Shown piece by piece: positions 1-9,075 of a DNA stretch of 63,422 nt; the stretch's first letter is position 1; every line of letters starts with the position of its first letter. The translations under genes were made by a program, and so were the position numbers. The DNA comes from Lachnospiraceae bacterium. GTDB taxonomy: Bacteria > Bacillota > Clostridia > Lachnospirales > Lachnospiraceae. Below the pieces are notes generated by a model, which saw nothing but the letters and a program-made list of their open reading frames with translations, searched no databases and had not been told where the DNA came from. The stretch is taken from the NCBI GenBank assembly GCA_024698145.1, contig JAILRO010000058.1, positions 1 to 63,422 on the forward strand, in the 5' to 3' direction.

Positions 1-294
1 CGTGCCGCCCTCTATGTTGTACATGCGAAACTTCAAACCGTATATCAGGCGTCGAATTATGTTGCAGTATCCATAAGCAGGTCCTCTTTGACCGCCGGTA
101 CTTAGTGAGTACGTAGTACGAACTTAGTACCGTTGCGCTCAAAACGGGCGAAATCCCCTCTCTCTTAGCGAATGCAAAGCATGAGCTTAGAGACAGGGCA
201 TGCCTTGTGCTGCTTGCCTGCGTTGGAACTGCAATCATAAGAGACGCCTTAAAACAATTAGAAGTTTCGCTCGTAAAACTTAACTAAACAGCAA
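1..294 (-). ncRNA. Structured repeat RNA element, copy 1 (cut by window start)
   Basis: This 294-base stretch upstream of pyrK is homologous, in inverted orientation, to 26073-26310. The pyrK-proximal 75 bases are almost identical in both copies and the rest keeps the same paired elements. Read on the minus strand, a closing helix pairs bases near 269-261 with bases near 33-25. A 29-base hairpin at 100-128 differs from copy 2 by four compensatory pair changes. A size-variable arm at about 165-205 forms a long hairpin here and a short one in copy 2. Homology runs into base 1, so the element is truncated by the window edge. Strand is inferred from G-U wobbles. A 5' leader of pyrK (plus strand) is the main alternative because the element ends 21 bases before the pyrK start. 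No promoter for pyrK was recognised inside it. Confidence 0.6.
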
Positions 295-315
295 TATGAT
301 AAGGAGGATTGAAAT

Positions 316-1080
316 ATGGGAGCTACAAAAGTTACAGCTAAAATTGTAAGTCAAGAGAGAATTGCAACGGGTATTTATGATATGGTACTTGAGGCAGGCG
401 CGGTAGCAGTTAATGCGCAGGCCGGACAGTTTGTATCATTGTATAGCAAGGACGGAAGCAATCTTCTTCCAAGACCTATAAGTATTTGTGAGATAGATAA
501 GGATAAAGGAACAATTCGTCTTGTGTATCGTGTGGTCGGCAAAGGAACTAAGGAGTTTTCTCATCTTGAATCCGGTGATTACGTTGATATTATGGGTCCG
601 TTGGGTAACGGTTTCTCGAAGAAAGATAAGGTTGCAATCCTTATCGGTGGTGGTATAGGTATTCCGCCTATGCTTGAACTTGCAAAAGAATTGAATTGCG
701 AAAAGAATATAGTACTTGGTTATCGTGATGAGACGTTTCTTCTTGATGATTTCGATGGCTTGGGTGAAATATACATGGCAAGCGAAGATGGCAAGACAGG
801 TGTAAAGGGAACGGTTATAGACGCTTTGGAAGGATATGGTATTCGAGGCGATATCATTTATGCTTGTGGACCTACGCCGATGCTTAAAGCGGTTAAAGAA
901 TTTGCTTTTGCTCATCACATGGAAGCGCAGCTTTCGCTTGAAGAGAAGATGGCATGTGGAATCGGTGCTTGTCTTGCATGTGTTTGCAATTCAACTGAAG
1001 TTGATGATCACAGTCACGTGAAGAACAAGAGAATATGTAAGGATGGCCCGGTATTTGATGCAGGGGAGGTGGAGTTGTAA
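316..1080 (+). CDS. pyrK: Dihydroorotate dehydrogenase B, electron transfer subunit
   Basis: This is the FAD and [2Fe-2S] subunit that passes electrons from PyrD to NAD+ in class 1B dihydroorotate dehydrogenase, the fourth step of pyrimidine synthesis. The 254-residue length is normal for the family. An FAD-binding barrel comes first (motif RPISICEID near residue 53), then an NAD-binding domain (GGGIGIPP near residue 113). The C-terminal iron-sulfur motif C-x4-C-x2-C with a later Cys (CGIGACLAC, then RIC) is intact. The ATG follows the ribosome site AAGGAGG at a good distance. The stop codon overlaps the pyrD start by one base, so the two genes are translationally coupled. Confidence 0.96.
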   Translation: MGATKVTAKIVSQERIATGIYDMVLEAGAVAVNAQAGQFVSLYSKDGSNLLPRPISICEIDKDKGTIRLVYRVVGKGTKEFSHLESGDYVDIMGPLGNGFSKKDKVAILIGGGIGIPPMLELAKELNCEKNIVLGYRDETFLLDDFDGLGEIYMASEDGKTGVKGTVIDALEGYGIRGDIIYACGPTPMLKAVKEFAFAHHMEAQLSLEEKMACGIGACLACVCNSTEVDDHSHVKNKRICKDGPVFDAGEVEL

Positions 1081-2018
1081 TGTCAGATAGAATTAGAACA
1101 ACGAAAATGGACATGTCAGGTCTTGAAGTTGACCTTTGCGGTGTCAAGTTCAAAAATCCTGTTACAGTTGCATCGGGAACTTTTGGCTCTGGTGCGGAGT
1201 ATGGAGATTTTGTAGATCTTAATAAACTTGGAGCAGTTACAACCAAAGGAGTTGCAAATATTCCATGGGCGGGTAATCCTACACCGAGAATAGCTGAAAC
1301 CTATGGTGGAATGATGAATGCAGTTGGCTTGCAGAATCCCGGAATAGATGTATTTTGTAAGAGAGATATTCCTTTCTTGCAGGAATACGATACAAACATT
1401 ATTGTAAATGTATGCGGTAAGAGCGAGGCTGACTATGTGGAGGTTGTCGAGAGACTTGCCGATGAGAAAGTTGATTTATTGGAGATTAACGTTTCATGTC
1501 CTAATGTAAAAGAAGGCGGAATTGCTTTCGGACAGGATCCTAAAGCGTTAGAGAGTATTACAAAAGCAGTTAAGGCAAAGGCAAAACAGCCTATTATTAT
1601 GAAATTAAGTCCTAATGTTACAGACATTACTGCAATGGCTAAGGCGGCTGAGGCAGGCGGTGCAGATGCGTTATCGCTTATCAATACACTTACAGGTATG
1701 AAGATAGATGTTAACCGTAGACAATTTGCTATAGCCAATAAGACTGGCGGACTTTCCGGTCCTGCAATTAAGCCGGTTGCAGTTCGTATGGTTTATCAGG
1801 TTGCTAACGCGGTTAAACTTCCTATTGTCGGTATGGGTGGTGTAATGAATTATGAAGATGCAATAGAGTTCATGATGGCAGGAGCAACTGTTGTTTCTGT
1901 TGGAACAGCAAACTTCCATAATCCGTTTGTAACGCTTGAAATTATTGAAGGCATGAAGAAGTTTATGGATGAGAAGGGCATCGAGGATATTAATGAAATA
2001 ATCGGTTGTGTGAAGTAG
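1080..2018 (+). CDS. pyrD: Dihydroorotate dehydrogenase B, catalytic subunit
   Basis: This FMN enzyme oxidises dihydroorotate to orotate and forms the PyrD2-PyrK2 complex with the preceding gene. It has 312 residues, usual for class 1B. The catalytic Cys lies in NVSCPN near residue 140, as expected for class 1 enzymes, which use Cys rather than Ser. The FMN phosphate site is GMGGVMNYEDA, followed by a VGTANF segment. The chosen ATG overlaps the pyrK stop (TAATG) and sits after GGGGAGGTGG. Two in-frame Met codons at residues 11 and 13 would also fit the family start. A strong terminator follows at 2041-2084. Confidence 0.96.
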   Translation: MSDRIRTTKMDMSGLEVDLCGVKFKNPVTVASGTFGSGAEYGDFVDLNKLGAVTTKGVANIPWAGNPTPRIAETYGGMMNAVGLQNPGIDVFCKRDIPFLQEYDTNIIVNVCGKSEADYVEVVERLADEKVDLLEINVSCPNVKEGGIAFGQDPKALESITKAVKAKAKQPIIMKLSPNVTDITAMAKAAEAGGADALSLINTLTGMKIDVNRRQFAIANKTGGLSGPAIKPVAVRMVYQVANAVKLPIVGMGGVMNYEDAIEFMMAGATVVSVGTANFHNPFVTLEIIEGMKKFMDEKGIEDINEIIGCVK

Positions 2019-2040
2019 AAAACTAACCTTGGTTAATTTG

Positions 2041-2084
2041 TGAAAATGCAGATGGCTTATCCGGCTGTCTGCATTTTCATTTCT
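2041..2084 (+). terminator. Rho-independent terminator after pyrD
   Basis: A perfect 12-bp stem (2041-2052 with 2068-2079) is followed by a T-rich run. It closes the pyrK-pyrD transcript. The A-rich 5' side would also let it work on the other strand. Confidence 0.85.
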
Positions 2085-2250
2085 TAAACAAATCTTAAAC
2101 ACTTCCCTTATTTTTTCTTAAAGATAAAGATGCTATAATAAAGACAATTCAAAAAGAGAAAATGCTTTTTGAAAAGGTTTTTGCGCAAAAACTGATAATC
2201 GAATATTATGAAGATATTCGATGGTGCTATAAACAGTGGAGGATATGAAC

Positions 2251-2949
2251 ATGTACAATATTTTAATATGTGATGATGAAAGGGATATTGTGAATGCTTT
2301 AAAGATTTATCTTACCAATCCGGATTATAAGATGTTTGAAGCTTACAATGGAAAGGAAGCACTTGATGTTGTTGCCCGTGAAGACATACATCTAATCCTG
2401 ATGGATATAATGATGCCTGTTATGGATGGCATTGAGGCGATGAGCAAGATAAGAGAGAAGAGCAATGTTCCGGTCATACTTCTTACTGCAAAGAGTGAGG
2501 ACACAGATAAGATATTGGGACTAAATGTTGGTGCAGATGACTACATAACCAAGCCGTTTAATCCGGTGGAGGTTGCTGCAAGGGTCAAGTCACAACTTAG
2601 AAGGTATTTACAATTAGGTGGAGGAGAAATTAAGTCGGATACAGTGGTTTTCGGTGGAATAGAATTAAATGATTCCAGCAAAAAGGTAACACTTGACGGC
2701 GATGAGATTTCACTTACACCCAAGGAATATGAGATACTCAAGTTGTTTATGAGAAATCCGGATCGAGTGTATTCACCATCCGAAATCTATGAACATGTAT
2801 GGCGTGAAAAACCAATCGGTAATGAGACCAATACGGTTGCGGTTCATATCAGACATTTAAGGGAAAAAATAGAGTATGATGCTGCCGAACCGAGATATTT
2901 ACAAGTCGTGTTTGGCCAGGGATATATTATGAAGGGAAGGAAAAAATGA
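2251..2949 (+). CDS. Response regulator, OmpR/PhoB type
   Basis: This is a two-component DNA-binding regulator of 232 residues. The receiver domain has the acidic pair DDE near residue 8, the phospho-acceptor Asp near residue 52 (LMDIMMP), Thr in LLTAKS and Lys in TKPFNP. The C-terminal winged helix carries LTPKEYEILKL and the YIMKGRKK end. An upstream in-frame GTG (2236) exists, but the ribosome site TGGAGG lies just before the ATG at 2251, so that start is preferred. A TATAAT box at 2134-2139 is a likely -10 element. Its stop overlaps the kinase start by four bases (ATGA). Confidence 0.93.
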   Translation: MYNILICDDERDIVNALKIYLTNPDYKMFEAYNGKEALDVVAREDIHLILMDIMMPVMDGIEAMSKIREKSNVPVILLTAKSEDTDKILGLNVGADDYITKPFNPVEVAARVKSQLRRYLQLGGGEIKSDTVVFGGIELNDSSKKVTLDGDEISLTPKEYEILKLFMRNPDRVYSPSEIYEHVWREKPIGNETNTVAVHIRHLREKIEYDAAEPRYLQVVFGQGYIMKGRKK

Positions 2950-4958
2950 ATAATATAATGAGGACTATACCGGGTAAGATTATCATTTACACTATGACGT
3001 GTGTCATGATGTTGATGGCATTATTGACGGCGGGTGTGGCAGTCGGTAACTATGCTGCAGGCCTGTATGAAAAAACACCGGAAGAAGTAATAAATGATGA
3101 GGTGGATTCGATTTCATACAATGCCGCCCATATGATTTTGGGCAATGAACTTGATTCTATGAAAGAATCGGGTGAATTCGAAGAAGATTATGATGGGTAT
3201 GATTATGAAGAATACGATTGGGCGATGTCTGTTGCTGATAATTATTTGTACAGTATCGTTGATGAAAAGGGTAAAACTTTAAGAGAGTCGGTAAACTTTG
3301 ATGGGAATAAAGTAAAATACACTTATTACTTAAAGGCTGACGAAAAAGGAAATACGAAATGGCATATTGAGCAAATGTCAAAAACAAAAGACGATTCTAA
3401 TGGAAAGTATATTACGGTAAAGTCTTATTTTGACGGCGATGATGGAATGCCGGACATGAGGGATGTTGCCATAAGGAAAAAAACTTACGAGCTTTTGTAT
3501 AAATACCAAAGTAGTACAATTCCTTTATGTGTTTCGTCTGTGATTCTTTCAATAGTATTCTTTGTTATGATGTTATGTGTATCGGCAAGAAGACCGAAAA
3601 CAGAGGAATTACATCCGGGGTATTTCAACAAAGTTCCTTTTGATGTAATGTTTGCGGCAGCTTTCTTTGTGGGTTGTGTAATGATGTTTATTGCAGCCGA
3701 AGCGATGGAAGAAGAAATAACAATATTTATGATTGTAATTTCTATAATTTATGCGGTTTTTGTATTCAATGCGCTTTGCATGAGTGCGGCTGCGAGAATC
3801 AAACAAGGCAATCTTTTTACTAATACTCTTACATTCATGGTGTGCAGATGGTGCTTTAAGCTAGCAAAGATAATTGTTGTAAAGTATATATTTGGAGTAA
3901 TTAAGTGGTTTTTCTCTCTCGTGGTAGGAATATTCCAATCCATTAAAGAGATTATTAACAGGTTTCCGCTCATATGGAAATCAGTTGCGGTGTTCTGTGT
4001 TCTATCGTTTCTAGAACTTATGGTGGTTGGAATTACCGATGGTGAAATAGATAATTACATTATCTGTTGGTTCTTAAGCCGTATTGTATTCTTTGTTGTT
4101 ATGTGCAGATTTGTCCTTGGACTTCGAGGATTACAGGCAGGTGGAAGGGCACTTGCGGCTGGAGATTTTGAACACAAAGTTGATACGAGCAAGTTGCACA
4201 TGGATTTTAAGGAGCACGGAGAAAACCTTAATCGTATTTCTGATGGAATGGTTATTGCTGTTGAAGAGAAAATGAAAAGTGAGCGTATGAAGACAGAACT
4301 TATTACCAATGTTTCACATGATATTAAGACACCGCTTACTTCTATTATCAACTACACAGACTTGATTGGCAAAGAAGAAACAGATAACAAAAAGATTAAA
4401 GAATACACAGAAGTTCTCCTTCGCCAGTCTGAAAGATTAAAAAGATTAATAGAAGATCTTGTTGAGGCATCAAAGGCAAGTACCGGTAATATTGAGGTTG
4501 AACTTGCACCTTGTGAGGCGTCAATGTTTATAACACAAATAGCTGGTGAATACGAGGAGAAACTTAATGCAGCAGGACTTACACTTGTAACTAAGATTAA
4601 TTCAGGTTCCGACGGTGCAAAGATTATGGCTGATGGAAGAAGAATGCTTAGAGTGTTTGATAACCTGATGAACAATATTTGTAAGTATGCGCTTGAAAAC
4701 TCAAGAGTGTATTTGTCATTGGATGTAGATTCAAATGTTGTTATAACATTTAAGAATACATCAAGAACGGAACTTGATATGTCACCTGATGAGTTAATGG
4801 AGAGATTTGTTCGCGGCGATGAGTCGAGAAATACGGAAGGTAACGGCCTTGGACTTTCAATAGCAAGAAGTTTAACAGAACTTCAAGGAGGAACATTTGA
4901 CATCATGATTGATGGCGATTTGTTCAAGGTGGTGCTTACATTCCCGATTAAACAGTGA
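2946..4958 (+). CDS. Membrane sensor histidine kinase
   Basis: This 670-residue kinase is the partner of the regulator just upstream (ATGA overlap). A transmembrane helix lies near residues 12-34, followed by an acidic, Tyr/Asp-rich extracellular region of about 150 residues and then a cluster of hydrophobic helices between roughly 190 and 395. The DHp helix carries the phospho-acceptor His near residue 457 (NVSHDIKTPLTS). The ATP-binding domain shows the N box (NLMNNICKYAL) and the G box (GNGLGLSIARSL). The multi-helix region between sensor and kinase core is unusual compared with two-helix kinases of this class. The signal sensed cannot be read from the sequence. A terminator follows. Confidence 0.92.
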   Translation: MNNIMRTIPGKIIIYTMTCVMMLMALLTAGVAVGNYAAGLYEKTPEEVINDEVDSISYNAAHMILGNELDSMKESGEFEEDYDGYDYEEYDWAMSVADNYLYSIVDEKGKTLRESVNFDGNKVKYTYYLKADEKGNTKWHIEQMSKTKDDSNGKYITVKSYFDGDDGMPDMRDVAIRKKTYELLYKYQSSTIPLCVSSVILSIVFFVMMLCVSARRPKTEELHPGYFNKVPFDVMFAAAFFVGCVMMFIAAEAMEEEITIFMIVISIIYAVFVFNALCMSAAARIKQGNLFTNTLTFMVCRWCFKLAKIIVVKYIFGVIKWFFSLVVGIFQSIKEIINRFPLIWKSVAVFCVLSFLELMVVGITDGEIDNYIICWFLSRIVFFVVMCRFVLGLRGLQAGGRALAAGDFEHKVDTSKLHMDFKEHGENLNRISDGMVIAVEEKMKSERMKTELITNVSHDIKTPLTSIINYTDLIGKEETDNKKIKEYTEVLLRQSERLKRLIEDLVEASKASTGNIEVELAPCEASMFITQIAGEYEEKLNAAGLTLVTKINSGSDGAKIMADGRRMLRVFDNLMNNICKYALENSRVYLSLDVDSNVVITFKNTSRTELDMSPDELMERFVRGDESRNTEGNGLGLSIARSLTELQGGTFDIMIDGDLFKVVLTFPIKQ

Positions 4959-4988
4959 TTGAGACAATATAATTATAATGATTGAAGT

Positions 4989-5025
4989 AAAACCCTCGGA
5001 TCGAGAAATCTGAGGGTTTTGTTGT
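4989..5025 (+). terminator. Terminator after the two-component operon
   Basis: An AAAACCCTC stem pairs with GAGGGTTTT across a short loop and is followed by GTTGTTATT. The A-rich left arm suggests bidirectional use. Confidence 0.8.
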
Positions 5026-5235
5026 TATTGATAAGAATGCAGATATTTAAGCAGAATTGGTAAATGGGAAAATAAAACAAATATATTATGTAAACTGTGT
5101 AATTTTAACAAAGTGCTTTGTGAAAAATACTGTATAAAAAAATACTGTGTTTTGTTGTGCGAATAGGAAAATTCTAATATAATAAATCTATTATTTTACC
5201 CGAAATAGCATGAATAAAATGGAGGAGGATGAGAA

Positions 5236-6009
5236 ATGGGTTTGTTTGGAAAAGTATTTGAGAAGAAAGAGTGCTCTATTTGTGGCGGCGAAATCGGACT
5301 TCTCGGAAACAGAAAGTTGGAGGACGGCAACATGTGTAAGTCGTGTGCTGCTAAGTTGTCACCATTCTTTTCTGATAGAAGAAGCAGCACTGTTGCTGAG
5401 ATTAAGGAGCAGCTTGAGTATCGTGAGGCTAATAAGGATGCGGTTAAGGCATTCCACACAACAAGAACACTTGGTGAGAATACAAAATTATTACTTGATG
5501 AAGATGCTAAGAAGTTCATGGTAACACGTGCAAGGAATCTTGAGGAGGCTAATCCGGATGTAATCAGTTATTCGGATGTAACCGGAGTTGAGTTCAAGAT
5601 TGATGAGGACAAATCAGAGGAAAAACGTGAGGATAAAGATGGTAATAGAGTAAGCTACAATCCTCCAAAGTTTATATTTGAATATGATTTCCATATAACA
5701 ATCCATGTTAACAATCCGTATTTTGACACGATAAGCTTCCAGCTTAATCCTTCAAGTGTACAAATCAATGAAGACAATCCGCTTCCTATTAATCAGAAGC
5801 CGAATGAGCGTCAGAACCGCGAGTTTATTCAGTATGAGAAAATGGGAAATGAGATTAAGAATATTCTTACTGTAGCAAGACAAGATGCAAGGCATGACAG
5901 AGAGGCGGCAGCCGCACCAAAGACACCGGTTGTATGTCCGCTTTGTGGAGCAACAACGATACCGACACCGGCAGGTACTTGTGAGTATTGTGGCGGACCG
6001 GTTAAATAA
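5236..6009 (+). CDS. Double zinc-ribbon protein (DUF4428-like)
   Basis: This 257-residue cytosolic protein has no signal peptide. The N-terminus carries a four-Cys zinc site at residues 13, 16, 34 and 37, in the style of DUF4428 proteins of Firmicutes. A second zinc ribbon sits at the extreme C-terminus (Cys 234, 237, 249, 252). Between them is a region predicted to form a beta-rich fold, with a segment resembling a PH-like or short-chain stress-domain core (YSDVTGVEFKIDEDKS). Function is unknown; proteins of this style are often regulatory or scaffolding. The ribosome site GGAGGAGGA precedes the ATG. It is probably monocistronic. Confidence 0.75.
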   Translation: MGLFGKVFEKKECSICGGEIGLLGNRKLEDGNMCKSCAAKLSPFFSDRRSSTVAEIKEQLEYREANKDAVKAFHTTRTLGENTKLLLDEDAKKFMVTRARNLEEANPDVISYSDVTGVEFKIDEDKSEEKREDKDGNRVSYNPPKFIFEYDFHITIHVNNPYFDTISFQLNPSSVQINEDNPLPINQKPNERQNREFIQYEKMGNEIKNILTVARQDARHDREAAAAPKTPVVCPLCGATTIPTPAGTCEYCGGPVK

Positions 6010-6078
6010 GATATATTACCATTATTAATGGTTCAATATATAATTACATATATTAAATAAATACAATGGAGGGATTTT

Positions 6079-7845
6079 ATGAAAACAAAGAATATTTTCA
6101 AAGTTATGCTTTTTGCAGTGATGTTCATAGCATTCCCGCTTAGTGCGAAAGCGGAGACAATATCACCTACAAGTGGATCGGGTACAATAGGAAGTCCGTA
6201 TGTATTAAGTGTTCCTGATTATGGTACGTATAGTGTTTCGGGCACACCAGGTACAGATAATAAGTATTATACTGTTACTTATCCAAAGGATGGAAATGTA
6301 ACGTATAAGCTTAATAGTGGAAATCTTTTTAGTGCATTTACCGGTCCTTCACAGTTTGATAGCACAAACGCTGTTGAAGCCAATGACAATGTAAAATTTA
6401 GAGTGACGGGATATTCCAGCGGAGGTTTTACATTAACAATTGACTACAAAGCACCTACTAAGTATAGTACTAAGGAAGATGCATATGATCTTTCTGCAGT
6501 TACTACTGAACAACCTGTTACAATACCTGCAGGTGTCAATAGAAGTAATGATATGTGGTATAAGCTTACTATTACGCAGGCGTCAACAATTGTATTTAAA
6601 GCAGACGAAAATGATTATTTTACATTCCAGACTGCAGATGGTAAAAATGCTTTAACAGAACGTAACTTTTACGATTCGAGTGATATTAAATTAGATGCAG
6701 GTTCAAGTGGACGTTTTAAATTTACTACACTGGATAAAAATGTTTTTGTTCCGACTAATACATCAGATAGTCCGGTTGCTGATGGAACAGCGAAAGTTAC
6801 ATTTTATGATCCGGGAACATATTATATAATCTTTGATAATATTAGTAAGAAAAATACAGAAAAAGGATTTAAGAGTTTCTTGTTAAGACCTTATAAACCA
6901 ATTACAGATGTTATATTAAAATCCGGAGATTATGCGGATCCAAAGAACATATCTGTAGTTGAAGCAAACGCAAACAAGTCGCTTGTTAATAACATTGTAG
7001 GATTATTACCTGAAGATTGCGACGGTCATATAGTTTCTTTGGACTATGATAAAACATATTTCAAAAGAGAATCAACAAGTTTAGGTTCAGCCATAACAGG
7101 ACTTGAGTTTACCGGTAAGTTTGGCAAGACAGCTGTAAAGTTTGTAGATGAAAGAGGTCAGGCTGTTGCAAACTATAATGTTACTAATACGCCGGGAACC
7201 GTTAAGAGTATATCGGGTACAGGTTCGTCTAATAGTGCTTCTGTGCATTTTTATAGTACAGATTCGTACTCAAATGCAGATTCGGTAAGAATTTATCTTA
7301 ATTCAGGAAATGGATATCAGTTGTATAAAACTTATTCTTCTGAAAAAGATAGTGTTGATAAACTCTTTACTATCAACGGTTTGAAAGCCAATACTAATTA
7401 CAACATTAAACTTACTAATTATGATGCTGCTACAGATAGTGAGAGTGCAATGAGTCCGGAGTTTACAATTGGTACAGCACCTGCCACAAAGCCGGTAATC
7501 AAGAGCGTTAAGAAAATTAAAGTAACAAAGAATAAAGGAACATTGATTCATAATTCCGGTAAAATTAATGAGTATAGAACCTATTATACCTACTATGCTG
7601 CAAGTGGAAAGATAACAGTTAAGAAGGTAAAAGGTGCAACATATTATGAATATAATCTCATCGGAACAAGTTGTCCTAATTACACATCTAAAACAACCGC
7701 TAATTTAAGGCTTATTAAGGGTGGTGAGAAGAGGTCATCCGTTAAAAAGACACTTAAACTTAGATGTCGTGTTCAGAAAAAGATAAATAGTTATTTCATG
7801 GCATATGGTGATTGGGGTAAGGTTAAGAGAGTAAAAATTAAATGA
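6079..7845 (+). CDS. Secreted Fn3-like surface protein
   Basis: This 588-residue protein begins with a classical signal peptide (MKTKNIFKVML, hydrophobic core, cleavage near SAKAET). The first about 370 residues are Ser/Thr/Gly-rich beta-type sequence without a family I recognise. A fibronectin type III-like module lies at about 375-465 (SISGTGSSNSASVHFY to SPEFTIG). The C-terminus is very basic and ends WGKVKRVKIK, a tail style seen in clostridial surface proteins. No LPXTG or membrane anchor is present, so it may be released or held by charge. The neighbouring remnant at 7953-8401 has a similar tail and may be a relative. Confidence 0.65.
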   Translation: MKTKNIFKVMLFAVMFIAFPLSAKAETISPTSGSGTIGSPYVLSVPDYGTYSVSGTPGTDNKYYTVTYPKDGNVTYKLNSGNLFSAFTGPSQFDSTNAVEANDNVKFRVTGYSSGGFTLTIDYKAPTKYSTKEDAYDLSAVTTEQPVTIPAGVNRSNDMWYKLTITQASTIVFKADENDYFTFQTADGKNALTERNFYDSSDIKLDAGSSGRFKFTTLDKNVFVPTNTSDSPVADGTAKVTFYDPGTYYIIFDNISKKNTEKGFKSFLLRPYKPITDVILKSGDYADPKNISVVEANANKSLVNNIVGLLPEDCDGHIVSLDYDKTYFKRESTSLGSAITGLEFTGKFGKTAVKFVDERGQAVANYNVTNTPGTVKSISGTGSSNSASVHFYSTDSYSNADSVRIYLNSGNGYQLYKTYSSEKDSVDKLFTINGLKANTNYNIKLTNYDAATDSESAMSPEFTIGTAPATKPVIKSVKKIKVTKNKGTLIHNSGKINEYRTYYTYYAASGKITVKKVKGATYYEYNLIGTSCPNYTSKTTANLRLIKGGEKRSSVKKTLKLRCRVQKKINSYFMAYGDWGKVKRVKIK

Positions 7846-7903
7846 CAGCGGAAATGGTACGTTGTAGAATAATAAGCTAAAAGTTGCAAAATGATAATAG
7901 ATG

Positions 7904-7938
7904 ATTCCCGAAGGCATATGTCTTCGGGAGTTGTTGTG
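7904..7938 (+). terminator. Possible weak terminator
   Basis: A TTCCCGAAG stem pairs with CTTCGGGAG and is followed by a mixed TTGTTGTG run. The poor T-tract makes it weak. It separates the secreted-protein gene from the remnant downstream. Confidence 0.5.
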
Positions 7939-7952
7939 AAAAGGAGTATGAT

Positions 7953-8401
7953 GTGCTGAAGAAAAGTATAGGATGTAGAGTATTATCAATTATTCTTACG
8001 CTTGTAATGCTTGTAACATTGATTCCTAATGTAGGAGTCAAAGAAGTTAAGGCGGATAACGTGGTTACGGAGATAAATATTTCCTCTGATAAATTCGCTC
8101 TTCAAGAGGTTATTGGTCGCTTGCAGGTGATTGGACACCGGGACATTGGAGTTATTATACTTCAATAAAAGTAACAGTTACTTTAAAGAAAAAAGTTAAA
8201 GGTTCTGTTGGAACTGTATTTAATGTTGGCGGAGCGTCTTACAGAGTGAGTGGTAATAAGACAAAGTATACATTTAATGCGAGCGTTTCAGGAAATGCAG
8301 TAGGCAAAAACATTATTGTGAAAGCATGTTCTTACAATAATAAACAGGGAATAGGAATGGGTCCGTATTCAAAAGGTAAAAAAGCAAAGATTAATAAGTA
8401 A
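7953..8401 (+). pseudogene. Frameshifted small secreted protein
   Basis: A GTG start with ribosome site AAGGAG opens a signal peptide (RVLSIILTLVMLVTLIP, then VKEVKAD). The frame breaks around 8110-8125: the open frame ends at 8168, while another frame reads on as GDWTPGHWSYYTS and a basic beta-rich domain to a stop at 8399-8401. Total length leaves a remainder of two bases, consistent with one lost base. If repaired it would encode about 149 residues ending YSKGKKAKINK, like the tail of the gene upstream. A sequencing error is the alternative. If the break is real, the cell makes only a 71-residue exported peptide. Confidence 0.6.
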
Positions 8402-8413
8402 TAATAAGTGAAC

Positions 8414-8450
8414 AAAACTCCCGAAAACTTGACGGTTTTCGGGAGTTTTA
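8414..8450 (+). terminator. Terminator (nearly identical to the one at 9362)
   Basis: AAAACTCCCGAAAAC pairs with GTTTTCGGGAGTTTT around the loop TTGACG. Both arms carry A or T runs, so it can work in both directions. A near copy lies at 9362-9400, on the far side of the toxin cassette. Confidence 0.85.
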
Positions 8451-8498
8451 TATACATGATTTTTATGATGTGTGAACTGTCATAGCTATAATATATTG

Positions 8499-8527
8499 TT
8501 GACTCTTTATATTGTAAGGGTTATTAT
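8499..8527 (+). promoter_or_regulatory. Sigma-A-type promoter for the TNT toxin gene
   Basis: TTGACT at 8499-8504, a 17-base spacer and TATTAT at 8522-8527. It lies about 60 bases before the toxin start, so the toxin-immunity pair appears to have its own promoter. Confidence 0.7.
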
Positions 8528-8589
8528 TTTTATAGGTGCATATTTCAGATAACATTTATTATACAATTAAATGAAAGGAAAGTTTGACT

Positions 8590-9075
8590 ATGAGATATAA
8601 TTATCTTGGAGAGGAACTTGGGGATATTGCGCCTAAATTTATTGATTCTTCCAATGGTTATTATGACAAGAATGGTAATCCGGTTCCATATTGGATAGAA
8701 GAAAATGACATGGTTGATAGCGATGGCTTTGATAAGTCATATATTGGTGTTGATGGCTATTGGGATGAAATAATTTTGCCTATTGGAACTATGTTAATTA
8801 GATATGGTAATGTGAGAGGAAGACTAACAACTGATATAGGTACACCTTATGATAAACTTGCACTTCCTTATAAACCAGAGACGCTGGAATATCATGAGTA
8901 CAGAGTTGTTTCAAATGGTGTTAAAGTCAGATGCGTGGTAAAAAAAGGAATAGTATATCCTATGTTTCAAAGTGAAGGTGGTGCTGTTCAGTACAAGCAC
9001 TCTCAAAGCATTGCTAAAGAACTTTATGAAGGAAAATTGAAGGAGGAGCATTCATGGAAGAACAAAAGGAATTAA
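8590..9075 (+). CDS. Orphan TNT-domain NAD glycohydrolase-like toxin
   Basis: This 161-residue protein matches the TNT fold named after the tuberculosis necrotizing toxin, which hydrolyses NAD+. The matching segment is about residues 67-140: LIRYGNVRG, then GTPYDKLALPYKPE, a Tyr-rich YHEYRV strand, and GGAVQY near the end. The Arg of IRYG and the Gln of VQY correspond to the family's catalytic residues. There is no signal peptide and no LXG or other delivery domain, so this is a bare toxin module. An in-frame TTG lies six bases upstream, but AAAGGAAAG best fits the ATG. It overlaps the next gene by 22 bases, as toxin-immunity pairs often do. Activity is inferred, not shown. Confidence 0.75.
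   Translation: MRYNYLGEELGDIAPKFIDSSNGYYDKNGNPVPYWIEENDMVDSDGFDKSYIGVDGYWDEIILPIGTMLIRYGNVRGRLTTDIGTPYDKLALPYKPETLEYHEYRVVSNGVKVRCVVKKGIVYPMFQSEGGAVQYKHSQSIAKELYEGKLKEEHSWKNKRN

Noticed and set aside
5090-5180. Short direct repeats (AATACTGT words) before the zinc-ribbon gene
   Set aside because: Only two short copies in A/T-rich sequence; no spacer regularity, so neither CRISPR nor an operator array can be supported.
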